DNA of 64,000 nucleotides from Massospora cicadina. Its lineage: Eukaryota; Entomophthoromycota; Entomophthoromycetes; Entomophthorales; Entomophthoraceae. The notes under the pieces are model-generated. The model ran no database searches. It was not told where the DNA came from and worked only from the letters and a program-made list of their open reading frames with translations. How positions within the stretch are numbered: position 1 is the stretch's first letter; each line of letters begins with the position of its first letter. Below are positions 24,001 through 35,566 of the stretch, in pieces. The DNA lies in the NCBI GenBank assembly GCA_022478985.1, contig JAKSZP010009514.1, positions 41,461 through 105,460 of the forward strand. Direction: 5' to 3'. Made by a program: the position numbers and the translations under genes.

Positions 24001-24635
24001 TGCTTAGCTAATTTGAACTGAGCAGTACATACTTACAAAGACTTTGCAGATAAGAAGCGTGTGCTTGGTAAGGTGTTGGAAGTAGGTAGCCAAGTTTACC
24101 TGGTTGCTCGAAATATTCCTTTGGATGTACCATGTCAGAAACTTGCCCATCGGCGCGTAGGGCCATACAAGGTCACAGAGGTTATAGGAAAGGTGGCTTA
24201 CCGTCTTGAATTGCCTGTAGTTGGAAAATTCACAATGTATTCCATCGTTCCCTCTTGCACAAAAAAGTAGGAATCTCCCTACCATACCAGAAAGTCATAA
24301 AGCTAGCACCACCACTGATTAAAGGTCCCTGTTCTGAGTATGAGGTGGAGGCTATTAAAGGGAGAAGAACACACCATGGTAAAATGCAATATCTGGTTAA
24401 GTGGGCTGGATATCCTGCAGAAGAGAGCACTTGGGAGCCTGAGGAGAACTTAAAGAATGCAGGAAAGCTATTAAATAAATGGAAGAAGAAGGCCTCACAG
24501 GTAGCTTTAGCCTTGAAGGGGGATGATGTCAGGGTAAATCCTGACATTAGTGGAATTCCTAAGATTATAGATATTATCAGTCAGATCAATATGATATGTG
24601 ATGAAGTTAGATCGAATAATTGCATACCAAATTAA
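21062..24635 (+). pseudogene. G2 pol: protease, RT, RNase H, integrase, chromodomain
   Basis: The protease frame (21,062-21,766) has the active site LLDSGAS at residues 55-61. RT (21,774-22,418) keeps its catalytic YLDD at residues 133-136. After a frameshift near 22,395 the RNase H and connection follow (22,421-23,203). Integrase (23,363-24,007) has D37, D96 and E132, a correct DD35E triad, preceded by its zinc region with a TGG-to-TGA stop. Next come a GPY module (RRVGPYKVTEVIGKVAYRLE) and, after a shift near 24,235, a chromodomain (24,340-24,500; YLVKWAGYPAEESTWEPEEN) that would tether integration to modified histones. About four frameshifts and several stops are present. Confidence 0.92.
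24514..24526 (+). promoter_or_regulatory. G2 polypurine tract
   Basis: TGAAGGGGGATGA lies immediately before the 3' LTR and inside the chromodomain reading frame. Confidence 0.6.
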
Positions 24636-25159
24636 TGATTGTAGTGAAAATATTCGATCAATTGTTTAAATTACTTTATTTGCAATAGTATTCAGTCAAT
24701 TAATCACACCAAAATGAATTTATGATGAGACTGAGACGATTTCCACTGCCTTTCAAAATTACATGCAAGTTGCAATCCCATAATCTCCAGAGAAGAATAG
24801 TGCACTGTTTAAAATCAATTAAGCTTAGGTAAGTCCAGGAAGTTGGATGGTATATAAAAACAAGGCATTCATTTAGTTAATCTTTGCGGTCAATTTAATT
24901 ATTCTTATAATGCAAACACTATTAAGTTTATTTACTAAAGTGTTATCATTACTGATCTACCACCCCATCCTACAAGAAACGCCCTTCCAACTTTCTCCTT
25001 TTAAAGCCATGTCTTTAAGCAACTCCCATACCAGCTTACCCACCATTCCTTATACCTGGACATCTCTAGTGTCCTTATCATACTGGGCTAAACCCCTTGG
25101 TTATGCTAACTCATGGTTAGCTACCCCCAACCAGGTCTGTATTACACCAGTCCCTGACA
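24527..25159 (+). repeat. G2 3' LTR
   Basis: Pair of 19,755-20,387. The first 108 bases also encode the C-terminal 35 residues of pol. Confidence 0.9.
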
Positions 25160-25164
25160 AATAT

Positions 25165-25223
25165 TTTCATCATCATTTTTCAAACTATTTTTATTAATAC
25201 AATGGACTTGTAATTGTTTGACT
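25165..25223 (-). repeat. G3 3' LTR, fragment 3 of 3
   Basis: It aligns with 30,896-30,952 and contains the LTR start in minus-strand reading, AGTCAAACAATTACAAGTCC, where TGTC is expected. Confidence 0.75.
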
Positions 25224-28200
25224 TTACCCCCTTCAAGAGTGTTAGGGGTGAATAAAGGCGCAATAACCGGCCATGAACCCAGTTGACAGTGACTCCAGAA
25301 ACAAGGTATCTGATAGAGTACTCATCCTCTTGCTTATATGTGACTACAAATGGGCCTTCCCAGATAGAACCAAGATTCTCACTTCTATGAATGATTTGGT
25401 TGTGGTAATGCAGTACCAAGTTGGATACTTGGAAGGAAGGAAGAGGGGCTGGAGCTCATTAGCAGCTTGGCCTTCTCTGGTGAAAGTCTTTGCCAAATTA
25501 GTATGCCTCTTATTGTAATTGGATGATGTGTTGGGCCAACTTTTCATGCCTTGCTTATGGTCAGTCCTGTCAGAGAAAATATCTTTGGCTAATAAAGCCG
25601 GCACTCCAGGTTCTTGCCCATACAGTACATGGAAAGGAGGCATCGTAAGGATGAAATGGTAACTAATACAGTAGGCCATGAAGCACTGGCTAAGTAAAGA
25701 TCCCAGTGAAGAGGGTTGGAGTTGGCCATTTTCTGAAGTATAGAGACCAGGGTCCCATTAACTCTTTCTACAGCACCATTGGTGGATGGGTTATAGATGG
25801 CTGAGAAGAGTTGTGCTTTCATGGAGATGGCGAGGCGTTTTACCACTTTGGAGATAAAATTTTTCTAATCATCACAAAGGAGGACCTGGGGACAACCATG
25901 CCGCGTGAAGATATAATGATGTAGGAAGGTAGCAGTAGCTTTAGCAGTCTGAGCAGGGCGAGTAACAGCCTCACCTCATTTGGCGAAATGATCTATTCCA
26001 ACCAAGATATAACAATTGCTACCTGTAGTCTGAGGGAGAGGACCTACCACGTCCAAACTTATGATGTGAAATATTTTTGGGGCGTCGTAGGTTGATATAA
26101 TATTGGGTCTTAAAGCTAGGTTGTTTTTTAAAGGTCAGGAAGGCATCTAAATCTTCAGTTATGGTTTAAATGATGCCCTCCCAGTAGTACCACTATTTAA
26201 CCCAATTGTAGGTTTTGCGTACTCCACCATGCCCCATTATAATGTGAGACTAAAAGAGACAGGTACTCACTCTGATGGCCGGAGATAGGGCAACCAATTT
26301 ACTCCTAATTTCTTATATAACTTCCCACTCTCTGCCTTTGTGTTTTCGGAGTGCCGTGCTAGCATCTTTTTTACTGGTTCATCTTCATCATACCACGCGT
26401 CAGGAGTCATTAGGAGGTCATTCAACCTCTCTGCTTTGCTATTGTCAAGGTGAAGGACTGGCAGCCGCGTCAACCCATCAACGTTCATATAGCACACCCC
26501 AGCTCGATGATCAATGGTCATATTGTAGTGCTGGAGCTTAAGAGCCGAGTGAGACAACCATCAAGTGGGATCTTTCATATATTGTAACCACTTTAAATAT
26601 GCGTGGTTGGTAACCACTTTAAATCAAGTCTAAATAGAAAAGGGCGGTAGTATTTGACAGCGAGCAGGACAGCCAGGCACTCCTTCTCAGTGACGCTGTA
26701 GTTGCTCTCATCTTTAAAAAACATTTTGCTAAAGTAAGACACAGGATGATTGACCCCATGCTCATCCAATTGAGCCAAGATAGCAAAAACGTAGTCAGAG
26801 ACATCTGTGAACAACCTGAAGGGCTTGCCATAGTCACGGTGGCAGAGTATAGCCTTTTTTGTAATAGCTCCTTCAGGTTCACATATACGGCCTTTTGTTC
26901 AGCACCCCAATGGAAGGGGTGTTCCTGGCCAGTAGGCGGATTTGAGGCTCGCTGAGATGGGCAAATTTTGGGATAAATTGATGGTAGTAACCCATCATGC
27001 CCAAGCATACCTGGATGTCACGAAGGGTTTTAGCGCTGGCATCTTGGATAATGCTTTAATCTTTTCTTATGGAGGTTGTATCCAATCTTATGAGATAGCA
27101 TGCTTAAGAAAATTCAGTTTCTTCTGGAAAAAAGTACACTTGGAGGGCTTTAGTTTGATGTTAGATGCCCACAAGCGTTGAAACACCTCCTTTAGGTGCG
27201 CGAGATGATTGTTGAATGTCTTGAAGACTGTGATGTCATTGAGGTAGGCGATCATACATCTCAGCTTAAAGTTCTAGAGAATTTGATCCATCGCCTGCTA
27301 AAAGTAGCAGGCGCATTGCACAACCCCTGAGGTAGATGAGCGTGTTGGAAAAACCCTCGCTGCAGATAAGGACGCACTTCTCCTGATCCTGTGGAGAAAG
27401 GTTCATCTGCCAGTACCATCTAGCCAAGTACATGACGGAGAAGAATTTAGACCAAGAGAGTTGGGACAGAGCATCATCAATGTGGAGGATAGGGTAACTA
27501 TCCTTCTTGGTGAGGTTGTTCAATTTGCAGTAGTCCAAGCACTACCCAATTACCTCCATTTTTATTCTTTATCAGTAGGAGAGAAGATGACCAAGGGCTT
27601 TGGGAAGGCACTAGCAACCCAGCATCCAGCAGCTGTTTGAGCTCTGTCCGCATCTGTAGCTCCTCAACTTTTAGTTTTGGTAGGGTTTGGAGCAGATGGG
27701 TCGAGCCTCCCCAAACGTCAATTAAATGAGTCCAACACTTCATGTGACATACTCAGTTTCAGATTTGGAGAAATTGTCACTTTAATCCTCGAGCAGGGTG
27801 TGAACGTTATCGAGCTCAACTGGGTTTAGTTTGTTGGAGATATGAACGGAAGGTAGGATACATAAAGTCTGGTCAGCGGGTAAGCTCATCTCCGCCATAG
27901 ATTCTATATAGTGAATTTGCTTTATTTAATCAAGGGGAATCCGCATGCCTCTTCCAATCTCCTGATGCTTTTTATAATATCCTTATTGGTGAGATTCCCT
28001 AGCAGAAGGTTGATTGGTCGTTGATAGGTGGGGTCTAGCATGCAGAAAAACTCTGGGCTTCAAAGGACTAACTGTGTTAATGCTAAACAAATGCAGTAGG
28101 CAGTTGTGTGGGTTTTGTAAGGTAATCTTATTGTCAACTACCTTCTGTTCACCAGCCTTGATGACCACCTCTTCATAAGCATAGAAATGTATTCCCTCCA

Positions 28201-28700
28201 GGGCGTTTACTTATTGAGGCAACATTTTTGTATGCCATTCTACTGAGGTGTTATGTAGGTAGAAGGCGGAAGAGGGATACTCAAATGTGCAAGCATAATA
28301 CTTTTTATTAAGATCCCCATTGGTCAAGGTCAATAGGACCTCTTAGTTAAGCAGGGAGAGATAACCCTGCTTCAAGTTTATAATCTCTTCATACTCAAGG
28401 ATTAACTGGGTGATAATGAGTAGATCGTAGGTATTGTTAGCCAGGGCCACCGCTGGAGCCGACAAAATGAGCATCCCAAAAGGATATGCAGAGAAGAGAA
28501 CGCCCCAATGGCGCAGGTGTTGTTTGGGCCTTCAGTCCCAAATTCTTGATTGTAGTCATTGTCAGGGGCTAGTTTAATTTTTTAATGAGTTTTTTGACAC
28601 AACGCTTACTGGGGACTGAGTGTCAAAGGTAGACCTATCTTTCACTCAATTGAAGGCAACCATCCACTTTGGTTAAGGTTCCACCCAAATTGAGTGAAAG
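25224..28700 (-). pseudogene. G3 pol remnant: protease, RT, RNase H, integrase
   Basis: In minus-strand order: the protease-RT linker; RT from about 27,680 (QMRTELKQLLDAGLLVPSQS) through 27,538-27,266; the catalytic box at 27,246-27,235, which reads YLND instead of YLDD; RNase H at 26,814-26,593 (VNHPVSYFSKMFFKDESNYS); HRAGVCYMNVDGLTRLP near 26,490; and integrase with VNGTLVSILQKMA (about 25,740) and SIWEGPFVV (about 25,370). The last frame runs through the polypurine tract into the LTR. Homology with G1 is clear throughout. Many stops. Confidence 0.82.
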
Positions 28701-30150
28701 AGCGAGGACCTCTTTTAAATGGAGAGTAGAAGCAATTCTTTTGGCAGTCTCAGAATATTTCTCCTGGATAGACTGCAGGGTATAAACAAACTAGTTAGGT
28801 CGGATCAAGGTGGCGATGAGCTGGTCAGCGTCACTGGCAGTGTCAATGAACTTAAAACCCCTCAACACTTATTAGAGATAAGTTTGGCGGAGGATCCAAG
28901 ACTGATCACTCTCTCAGAGTCCACCATATTTGGTATCTCCACATCACCTGGGGCTCCATAGACATATAATCAACTTCTTCACAACCCCCTTTATATCCGT
29001 CATCAGAGAGCTTCTCAATGAACGTCAAAGAATTTATTAGTTGTGAGGTTAGGTCAGGCTTCCCGTGTTGCAGTGGAGGTCCAGGGGCGCTCAATTACCT
29101 GGGAAACTTTTGAGGAGACGCTGTAGTTATGGCTCTACATTTATAATTTGATGCAGGGGGTTTGGGATTCCCCATGGCTACAGGTTTTGAGATAAAGAGG
29201 TCGGATGAGATGCTGAGGCGGATAGAGATATTGCCTTTGCGGGATGTGACAATTGGGCACTTTGGAAGATCTACAAGATGAAGGAGGAGAGCAGGGCAAA
29301 GCGATAGCTAACTTCACCGCCTGCACTTTGGGAGCTGTAGATGGAGGGGAGCGCTGCCCCATCACTGCTAGCATCCTATGCCTATCTTCAATGGGGGAGG
29401 AGAATATCGTTGCAGCATCTCTGCAGGAGCAAAATTATAAAGGGAGAAAGCTATAGAAGAGACTGGAGGGGGTATAGTAGATTCTCACCTCAGAGATCCT
29501 AGCGTAGTATCACTTTCATAATAGTTGACCACTGCTAAAAAAGCCTCCTTAATATCTAGTATATTTTGGAAGGAGCGCTTGATGGCAGAGATATGCATTA
29601 ACAAAGAGAGATGAGACGCCAATCCAGAAAAACAGCAGAAATAGCATTGTCATGAGGGAGCATTTTGGCAAACAACAGAGGTTGATCTTTACTATAGAAC
29701 TGTTCAACAAAAGTGGTGATCAACTCTCCCTCTTTCAGACTAGGGCACATAAAAGCCTATTTTTGACTTTTCAAGCTCTGCTGGGATCAAAAACTCCTCA
29801 ATGAGCGCTTCCTTTACCTTGGCCCAAATTTTAAGGGTGTCCATATAAGGTACCATCACCTCTTGGGAAGAGTGGCTGAAACAGTGGAGGATGTTCTTTA
29901 CTTCCTGAGGATTGATTTTCCTTTCCATAACAGCCTCATACACGAAGAGGAATAAGACAATGCTACACTCACCTGGGGTAAATTTCTATCTGAAAGGGGA
30001 TTTGGCAATAACTGGAGCAGCCTCATGAGAGGCTTGGCATACGTGCTGTTTGAGGGTTTTAAATCAAGACAGTGCGCTGGCTAACTGCTGGGCAAAATCA
30101 TCTAGCCGGGGTCAGAGGCTACAGGGAGGTTGTGAGGGTTGATTACCCCA
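28701..30150 (-). pseudogene. G3 gag remnant
   Basis: The segment 29,943-29,740 (QEVKNILHCFSHSSQEVMVP, IWAKVKEALIEEFLIPAELE) matches G1 gag. A distal segment near 29,040-28,906 (INSLTFIEKLSDD) matches G1 at 14,750. The reading frame is broken repeatedly. Confidence 0.65.
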
Positions 30151-30188
30151 ACACCCTCCATTTTTGATAATGGTTTTGTGGTGTACTA

Positions 30189-30206
30189 CCCCTGTAGTGA
30201 GCACCA
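30189..30206 (-). promoter_or_regulatory. G3 primer binding site
   Basis: The minus strand reads TGGTGCTCACTACAGGGG, two bases from the LTR. It predicts a primer tRNA whose 3' end is CCCCTGTAGTGAGCACCA. Confidence 0.75.
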
Positions 30207-30208
30207 CT

Positions 30209-30952
30209 TGTTGGAATTCAGGCTTTTTTGGCTCACTGTGCGTTTTCACATATGAATTATAAAAAATAAATTGCAGTTGAAGTATATTTCTCTACTGCGA
30301 TATAATTATATTGTAGGGGGTCATTTGACCATTTATAGTTAAACTAACAATAAATTGAATAAAAAGTATTGTTTTTTATATGATTTTTATTAGTAACCGC
30401 GGGGGTTAAGAAATGACCCTATTAATAAATCGATGCTTAGTATTTAAAATGTATAAAAGCTCAAAGTGAATCAAACGGGAAATTTGTTATAAGCTGGGTG
30501 CATCCAAATTTGTCAATATGGGATTTTGACCTATTGGAGTTCTCAAAACTCGCCTCACTTGGATTTAACGGCTGATGGAGGGTTAGTAGCAGGTAGGACT
30601 AGTCCATTAGGTAAAGATTTAATATATTCAACCCAATCAGTGGGCAGGAAAATATTTGCACCTTGTGGGACCCCCTACAACCCTATAAAAGGGGGTGGTC
30701 TCAGCCTAGGTGTGTGAATTATACTGGAAGTGGCCCAGGGAGGAACCTTGGACATAAGCCCCTGATTAGGCTGCATGGTCTGTGCAATCTGACTTCCCAA
30801 ACTCGTGCTATTTTCCTGAGAAGAATAACTAAAAGTGTTGCCTCAATTTGAGGGGCTCCATTGAGAATCAACCATTGTCTTTTGGCAAATAAACCCCATT
30901 ATTTACCTTTGAACAACTCTTATCAATACATTGGACTTGTAATTGTCCAATA
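30209..30952 (-). repeat. G3 5' LTR (intact, 744 bp)
   Basis: In minus-strand reading it starts TATTGGACAATTACAAG (TG expected) and ends GAATTCCAACA. It contains the box CCCTATAAAAGGGGG on the plus strand at 30,681-30,695. It is similar to the G1 LTRs and to the solo LTR at 45,463-46,201. Confidence 0.88.
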
Positions 30953-30957
30953 GATAT

Positions 30958-31562
30958 GCCACTAGAAATTTGACTTGATTTTAAGCTTTTGTTTAAGTTA
31001 ATTTGCATGATCTCATTTTTTTTCCAAATCTTTCCTTATCCATTCATCCAGTTCCTCAAACCAGTTCGATTCCCATCAATAATAGATTTTCAGAATCATT
31101 AAGTTAAATATGTCTTGAGACTCACCAGTTGACCAATCCCCTCAAGATGCTACTGAAGTTGAACATACCAACCCAAGATGCTCCCAACCTTGAATGAATA
31201 CCATCAGCCTTCAGAACGTTTGTTTAACTGGACATTAGCAGACCACAAGGAGGAAACTCTAGAAGATTTGGGAGCCAGGAAGTAAGCTGACTGACTAGAG
31301 GTCAAGATATATTTTGGATTGGCTCAGCATGAAAAGGGAGATATGCAGCAACATACATGTACAGAATACCATTAATGATAGATCCTCAAGATGCAAGTAC
31401 CTACTAAACCTGGAAAGATTTGGGGAATCTGCCTTCAATAAATGCTTATATTTTTCAAGCTTTACGTTTATTTGGAGTTACGCTGTCTTTACACAGTTGT
31501 ACCTATTTGAAGTGCAAACAAATCTGTGCCTATATTGCCCAGTTGCAGTTCCAATTGCAACA
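30958..31562 (+). repeat. G6 5' LTR, right part
   Basis: It ends CAGTTCCAATTGCAACA, matching the G5 LTR end, and is followed by TTGTGCTCACTACAAGG, a decayed form of the shared primer site. The left part is inferred at 12,579-12,717. Confidence 0.55.
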
Positions 31563-31619
31563 TACTTGTGCTCACTACAAGGGGCACTTTTGATGACACC
31601 TTAGAGCAAAGAAAGGAAT

Positions 31620-33770
31620 CAACCACCATGAGTCAAGATATCAACCAAATTGCCATTAGGTTTGGGGACTAGTATCCCTTCAACACATGGACACAGGGGA
31701 GCCCCTCATGACCACTTCCACCTCAACAGTTTGATGAGGAAGCTGATGCTCCTGCTATTGAGCTCATTCTTGTAGGTCTTCTGGACTCTCAATTTGTAGA
31801 TCAAAAAGCTAGCGTACCAGATAATATGTCAATGAAGTCATGAAATGGCTCCTTTGCAGATACCATCCCACTCTTAAGTCATCAATGAAGCACACCTGAA
31901 GATGTTCAGAAGCTACAGAAACCAGGACTACCTATATGTGAACTATCAAGGGTGGTTAGCCTGGCAGGGTAATTCCTGCTTCCACACTAGTGAAGGTTTT
32001 TTTAATTCAAGTTTAAGACCTGTAATGGCTAGAAAAATTCTCGGAGTGGTATATTTATCCAAAGGTCGACCTACCTTGGATACTTTTTATATGTGAATAT
32101 CATTTATTTCAATAGATGTCAATGTCTTCGGTGATCAAGAGGTTCTCCACACATGTTCAAATAAATAAAATGATTGCCCATACATTCATCCCTCAATTTG
32201 CCAAACTATGCGGATCCTTGCCTGACAACACATCAAGATCAGTAGATTAAGCATATTGATGGAAGCTCAACGCTGGGACAACCAGCTACTGGTGGATCAA
32301 TTGGAGGGCACCTCCTAAGAATTTCACGCAGTCATTTCATACAACCAACATCATACAGGCAAAGCCTATTGTTGAGTAGATGAACTTGCCAACCAACTGA
32401 ATGCCAATCTGGCCCGCATCACTGGAGAGATTTTGGACCAACATGGGGCATCTTCTCAACAGTTTTTGATTTGATCCGTCACTGTGGCCAGATTGAGGAA
32501 TGTCTGAAGACAGAGGTAGAGTGCGTGCCATGGTGGAGGCCGCCAATTGAGATGCCCATGCCCAGCCTGATCAAAACATTCAGCAGTTGGTAGAGGAGAT
32601 ATAATAACAGTTTGTTCACCTTTTGGGAGTGGTGGTCGACCACTAGAATCATATTCAAGATCTTTTGAATAGCGCTATTGCCAGTCTGACCATACTCAGA
32701 AGCCTTGATGAGCGTCTGAACAATGCCATACAATCTTGCAACTAACTATATGGAGAGATTGGATCAATTATTGATGTAGTCAAAGCCCAGGGCCTGAGAA
32801 TCACATGCCTTTCCAAGAAGAACGTCACTCAGAAATCCTGATTCTCCATGTCCAAACTGAAATTTCTGAGTTCAAGCAATCCTTATAGGATGAAAGCGAA
32901 TATCTCTCTGACAAATAGACCAGTTATAAGACAATATCAGAGGCAAACTATGTAAGTTCTGGTGAGGCCCTCATTCCTGAAAATCGAAGAAGATTTTCAC
33001 CAATGTGCAGGAGTCTAGCCCAACATACTGAGAATCCTATAGCAATGGAGCTTTCTCAGAGCTAAAAATTATGGCAGTTCTGAATTCAATACCCACACCT
33101 GACATATTTAATTAAACCAATATTCCAGAAACTTCCCCTCATATTAATCCAAATGTCCTAGACAATTGTGACAAAACACCAGCTCTCCATATTCCCATCG
33201 CCAGCTCATCCTCCTTGAACTGCTTAAACTTCAGATTAAAAAAAAACAGAGGTAAATTAATAATTGTGCCATTAAGACTTAGACAAGTATCCAAAGTGCC
33301 AGCAGTTTCTGGGTTAGCCCCATCAATTTGCTGAAGTTAAACAAGAGAAGAATCGTACAAACCTTCTTGTCATTATTTGATATTATCATGGATGATGTGA
33401 GTTACAACGCTAAACTGGTGACACCAACAAACTCATAGGATCTTAAGAGTTAGGTGTTGGTGATGACCAAGATCAGCGAAACTGGTCTTTCTTATCAGAA
33501 TGCAAATAACATCATCATAAAGAATTCAGCGGAGCTAAAGATGATAAAACTAGGATAACCACCTTCCTTACTATCTCCTTTAAAAAACCCTTGAGTTCAC
33601 TGATTGATTCTACCTTGAGGCTCAGATGCTATATGGTGCAAAGGTCTTGAACATTTATGACGAAAAAATTGCCTTATGAAATGCCTATGAACCATACAAA
33701 GAATTGTACTGAGCCATGCTTCCCATGTGTCACAAAACTGGCAGATAAGATTTGATATTGTCCTTCTAGT
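31620..33770 (+). pseudogene. G6 gag remnant
   Basis: An ATG at about 31,629 opens MSQDINQIAIRFGD. A coiled-coil-like stretch near 32,520-32,790 (MVEAAN, IQQLVEEI, LLNSAIASLTILRSLDERLN) reads through several stops. At about 33,590-33,740 the peptide LEAQMLYGAKVL followed by EPYKELY parallels YKAQVLYGTQVL and EPYNKLY in G5 gag (50,040-50,150), fixing its identity. No protease or RT follows. Confidence 0.55.
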
Positions 33771-35306
33771 CAGGGTGCGTGAGCACCCAGAAGACAAACC
33801 AGATTATCAAGTGCATTGTCATCCAAGCGATTTGGTAAAATAAGGAGGGAGATGAGCAAACGTGGGTGATGGCTAGCAGCCTCCATAACCATCAACCTGA
33901 CAAATAACCAAATAACGGCCCCTGAGGGCCCTAAATGCTTTAGAATGTGGGACTCATCAGGTATAATGGAGGGTCCAGGATTTGATATGGGGACACTAGT
34001 GATAGATTGGGCGATGAGTTCACAAAACATGACCTAATGGGAGAAAAAATTCTCTATCAACATTGGAACATCTTTCTGCTAAAAAGCACCAGACAATGGG
34101 ATATCCCCAATAGGTCCTGCATATGATACCCCTATTTGACAAAGGTGGGGAGCAGTGTGATGAGAACGGCCACTAGGGCCCAATCATTAAGCAACCTTAG
34201 AAACATAGTTTGGGGTAGCTGAGGTGGAAACCTCCGAAAATTAATTTAAAAGTATTTTTTTGAGTTGGTAAAAGTGGTTTGTTAAAAATTAAAGATAAAG
34301 AATTCACCAACAACTGTACCATGAGGGATGGTAGCCTTAAGGCCTAGGGACTTGAGGAATAGGTGAAAATGCTTAAATGAAGGAGTTTTGAGCTCAACCA
34401 CTTTTGGCATAATGAAATCTCGCAACTTATTTGATGCAAAATCGGCCTTTTCTGGCCATCCAACTCCCACTCAAGTTTTATTAATAAACTGTTTATCCCA
34501 CTGTGATTTTGCTTGGTTCAGCGTCACTTCATACAGCGGGCAACTGGAAGATCCCATGGCCAGGGCACAAGGGCCTGTCCCACTTGGTATTGAAAAGATT
34601 TCCCACATTAAAATTCACTGGGTTTGGCTTCTCAAATATTTCATATTTTTCTCCTTATCAGTGCAACTCAAAATTAACGTTGAAGCTGGTTCCACCAAAG
34701 GCTTAAGATTCTTTGCCCTTTGGCAGACCCCAACATCAGAGCTGGAGTGATGCATTCACCCTCGCCCTTTGGTCAGCGTCCTCTTCCCACTGCAACCTCC
34801 ACTAACACTTCCACAATTTGCTTGAGAAGCTCGCTAGTGGTTAAATATGGCGAGGAAGGAGGAACTTTCAAATGGTAGGCCGTCAGCCACCGTTTGTCCA
34901 CCATGTGGGAGATATCGCCCTGGGTGATGAAGGGAACCACTCTTTTTTGCCCTTTTTTTGTGAAAAGGGAACGCCTTAAAGTTGAGGCGCAGGGGACGCT
35001 CCCCAGACTTACACCATGTTAAATGACATATACAATGTATCACAGATGGCGAATTATCTTTGACATTGTGATGTGACCTTTGATGCACCCAATAAGGTGT
35101 ATTGCAATAATTGAGAGGACTGGAGAAAGCCCCTCCAACAGGAAACTGATGAGAATTTTCCAAACACCATCAGACCCAGAAGAGTCAACATCTGCCAGAT
35201 CACGCACCACCAATGCAGGGCAAAGCGACACTATGCTAACCAATGCCATGTCAAGGGTCCCAAGCCAATGGTGCATCATGTAAGAGCAGCAAATACCAAG
35301 GAACAA
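33771..35306 (-). other. Unassigned region with degraded minus-strand coding
   Basis: Several minus-strand frames (35,306-35,040, 35,163-34,834, 34,470-34,282, 34,030-33,770) line up in order and read like one broken protein, including VGVGWPEKADFASNKLRDFI and PSFKHFHLFLKSLGLKATIP. I do not recognise the family: no RT, integrase, transposase or zinc motif is visible. It could be an old element ORF or a dead host gene. Confidence 0.35.
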
Positions 35307-35530
35307 GGAAAAAGTGGGTGTAGTATGTTATGAAATTTGATGGAATGAGATAAAATCCGTTAAAAGTTGCATAAGATTGAATTTCCATTGATACAACGGA
35401 AAGGCGATATGTCAATCATCATTACTGAACTTGTATAATAAAATAAAAAATGAAGCAGAAAGATTCAACAATAACGAGTTTTATTATTAATGCAGAGTTC
35501 ACTACCATTATAACCTTAAGAATTTACACT
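35307..35530. other. AT-rich spacer before LINE-A1
   Basis: No feature seen. It ends at the 19-bp LINE-A1 target site (35,531-35,549). Confidence 0.5.
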
Positions 35531-35566
35531 GTAGGATCCAAAACATGTTTAAATTTAAATTTATTG

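Larger units (their letters stand above)
19755..25159 (+). mobile_element. Gypsy G2, chromodomain Ty3/gypsy element (chromovirus)
   Basis: A perfect 5-bp TSD, AATAT, lies at 19,750-19,754 and 25,160-25,164. The LTRs at 19,755-20,387 and 24,527-25,159 are both 633 bp and differ at about 16 positions by eye, so this is one of the younger insertions. Gene order gag, protease, RT, RNase H, integrase, chromodomain is that of chromoviruses. It sits in the G3 LTR in opposite orientation. Stops and frameshifts show it is inactive. Confidence 0.92.
12718..30952 (-). mobile_element. Gypsy G3, minus strand, carrying G1 and G2 inside its 3' LTR
   Basis: The ends are flanked by GATAC (12,713-12,717) and GATAT (30,953-30,957), a 5-bp TSD with one transition. 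The 5' LTR is intact at 30,209-30,952 (744 bp). The other LTR is in three pieces, 12,718-12,918, 19,265-19,754 and 25,165-25,223, totalling about 745 bp once duplicated target bases are removed. The internal region 25,224-30,208 holds gag-pol with a primer site at 30,189-30,206. Without the two nested elements G3 is about 6.5 kb, normal for Ty3/gypsy. It belongs to the same family as G1 and the solo LTR at 45,463. Confidence 0.85.
12579..33770 (+). mobile_element. Gypsy G6, decayed, with G3 nested in its 5' LTR
   Basis: The right end of an LTR is clear at 31,562 (ATTGCAACA followed by a primer-site remnant), with gag homologous to that of G5 downstream. The LTR start is placed at 12,579 because TGTTGATATTTGGGTTTGAC resembles the G5 LTR start at 48,483. 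The two parts (12,579-12,717 and 30,958-31,562) would make one LTR of about 744 bp split by G3. No RT, integrase or 3' LTR was found before the sequence becomes unassignable near 33,770. The left boundary is tentative; the right part is firmer. Confidence 0.45.

Noticed and set aside
31055..31080. B-box-like GTTCGATTCCC suggesting a tRNA gene or second SINE
   Set aside because: No A box or foldable acceptor and anticodon arms lie upstream, and it is inside the G6 LTR remnant.
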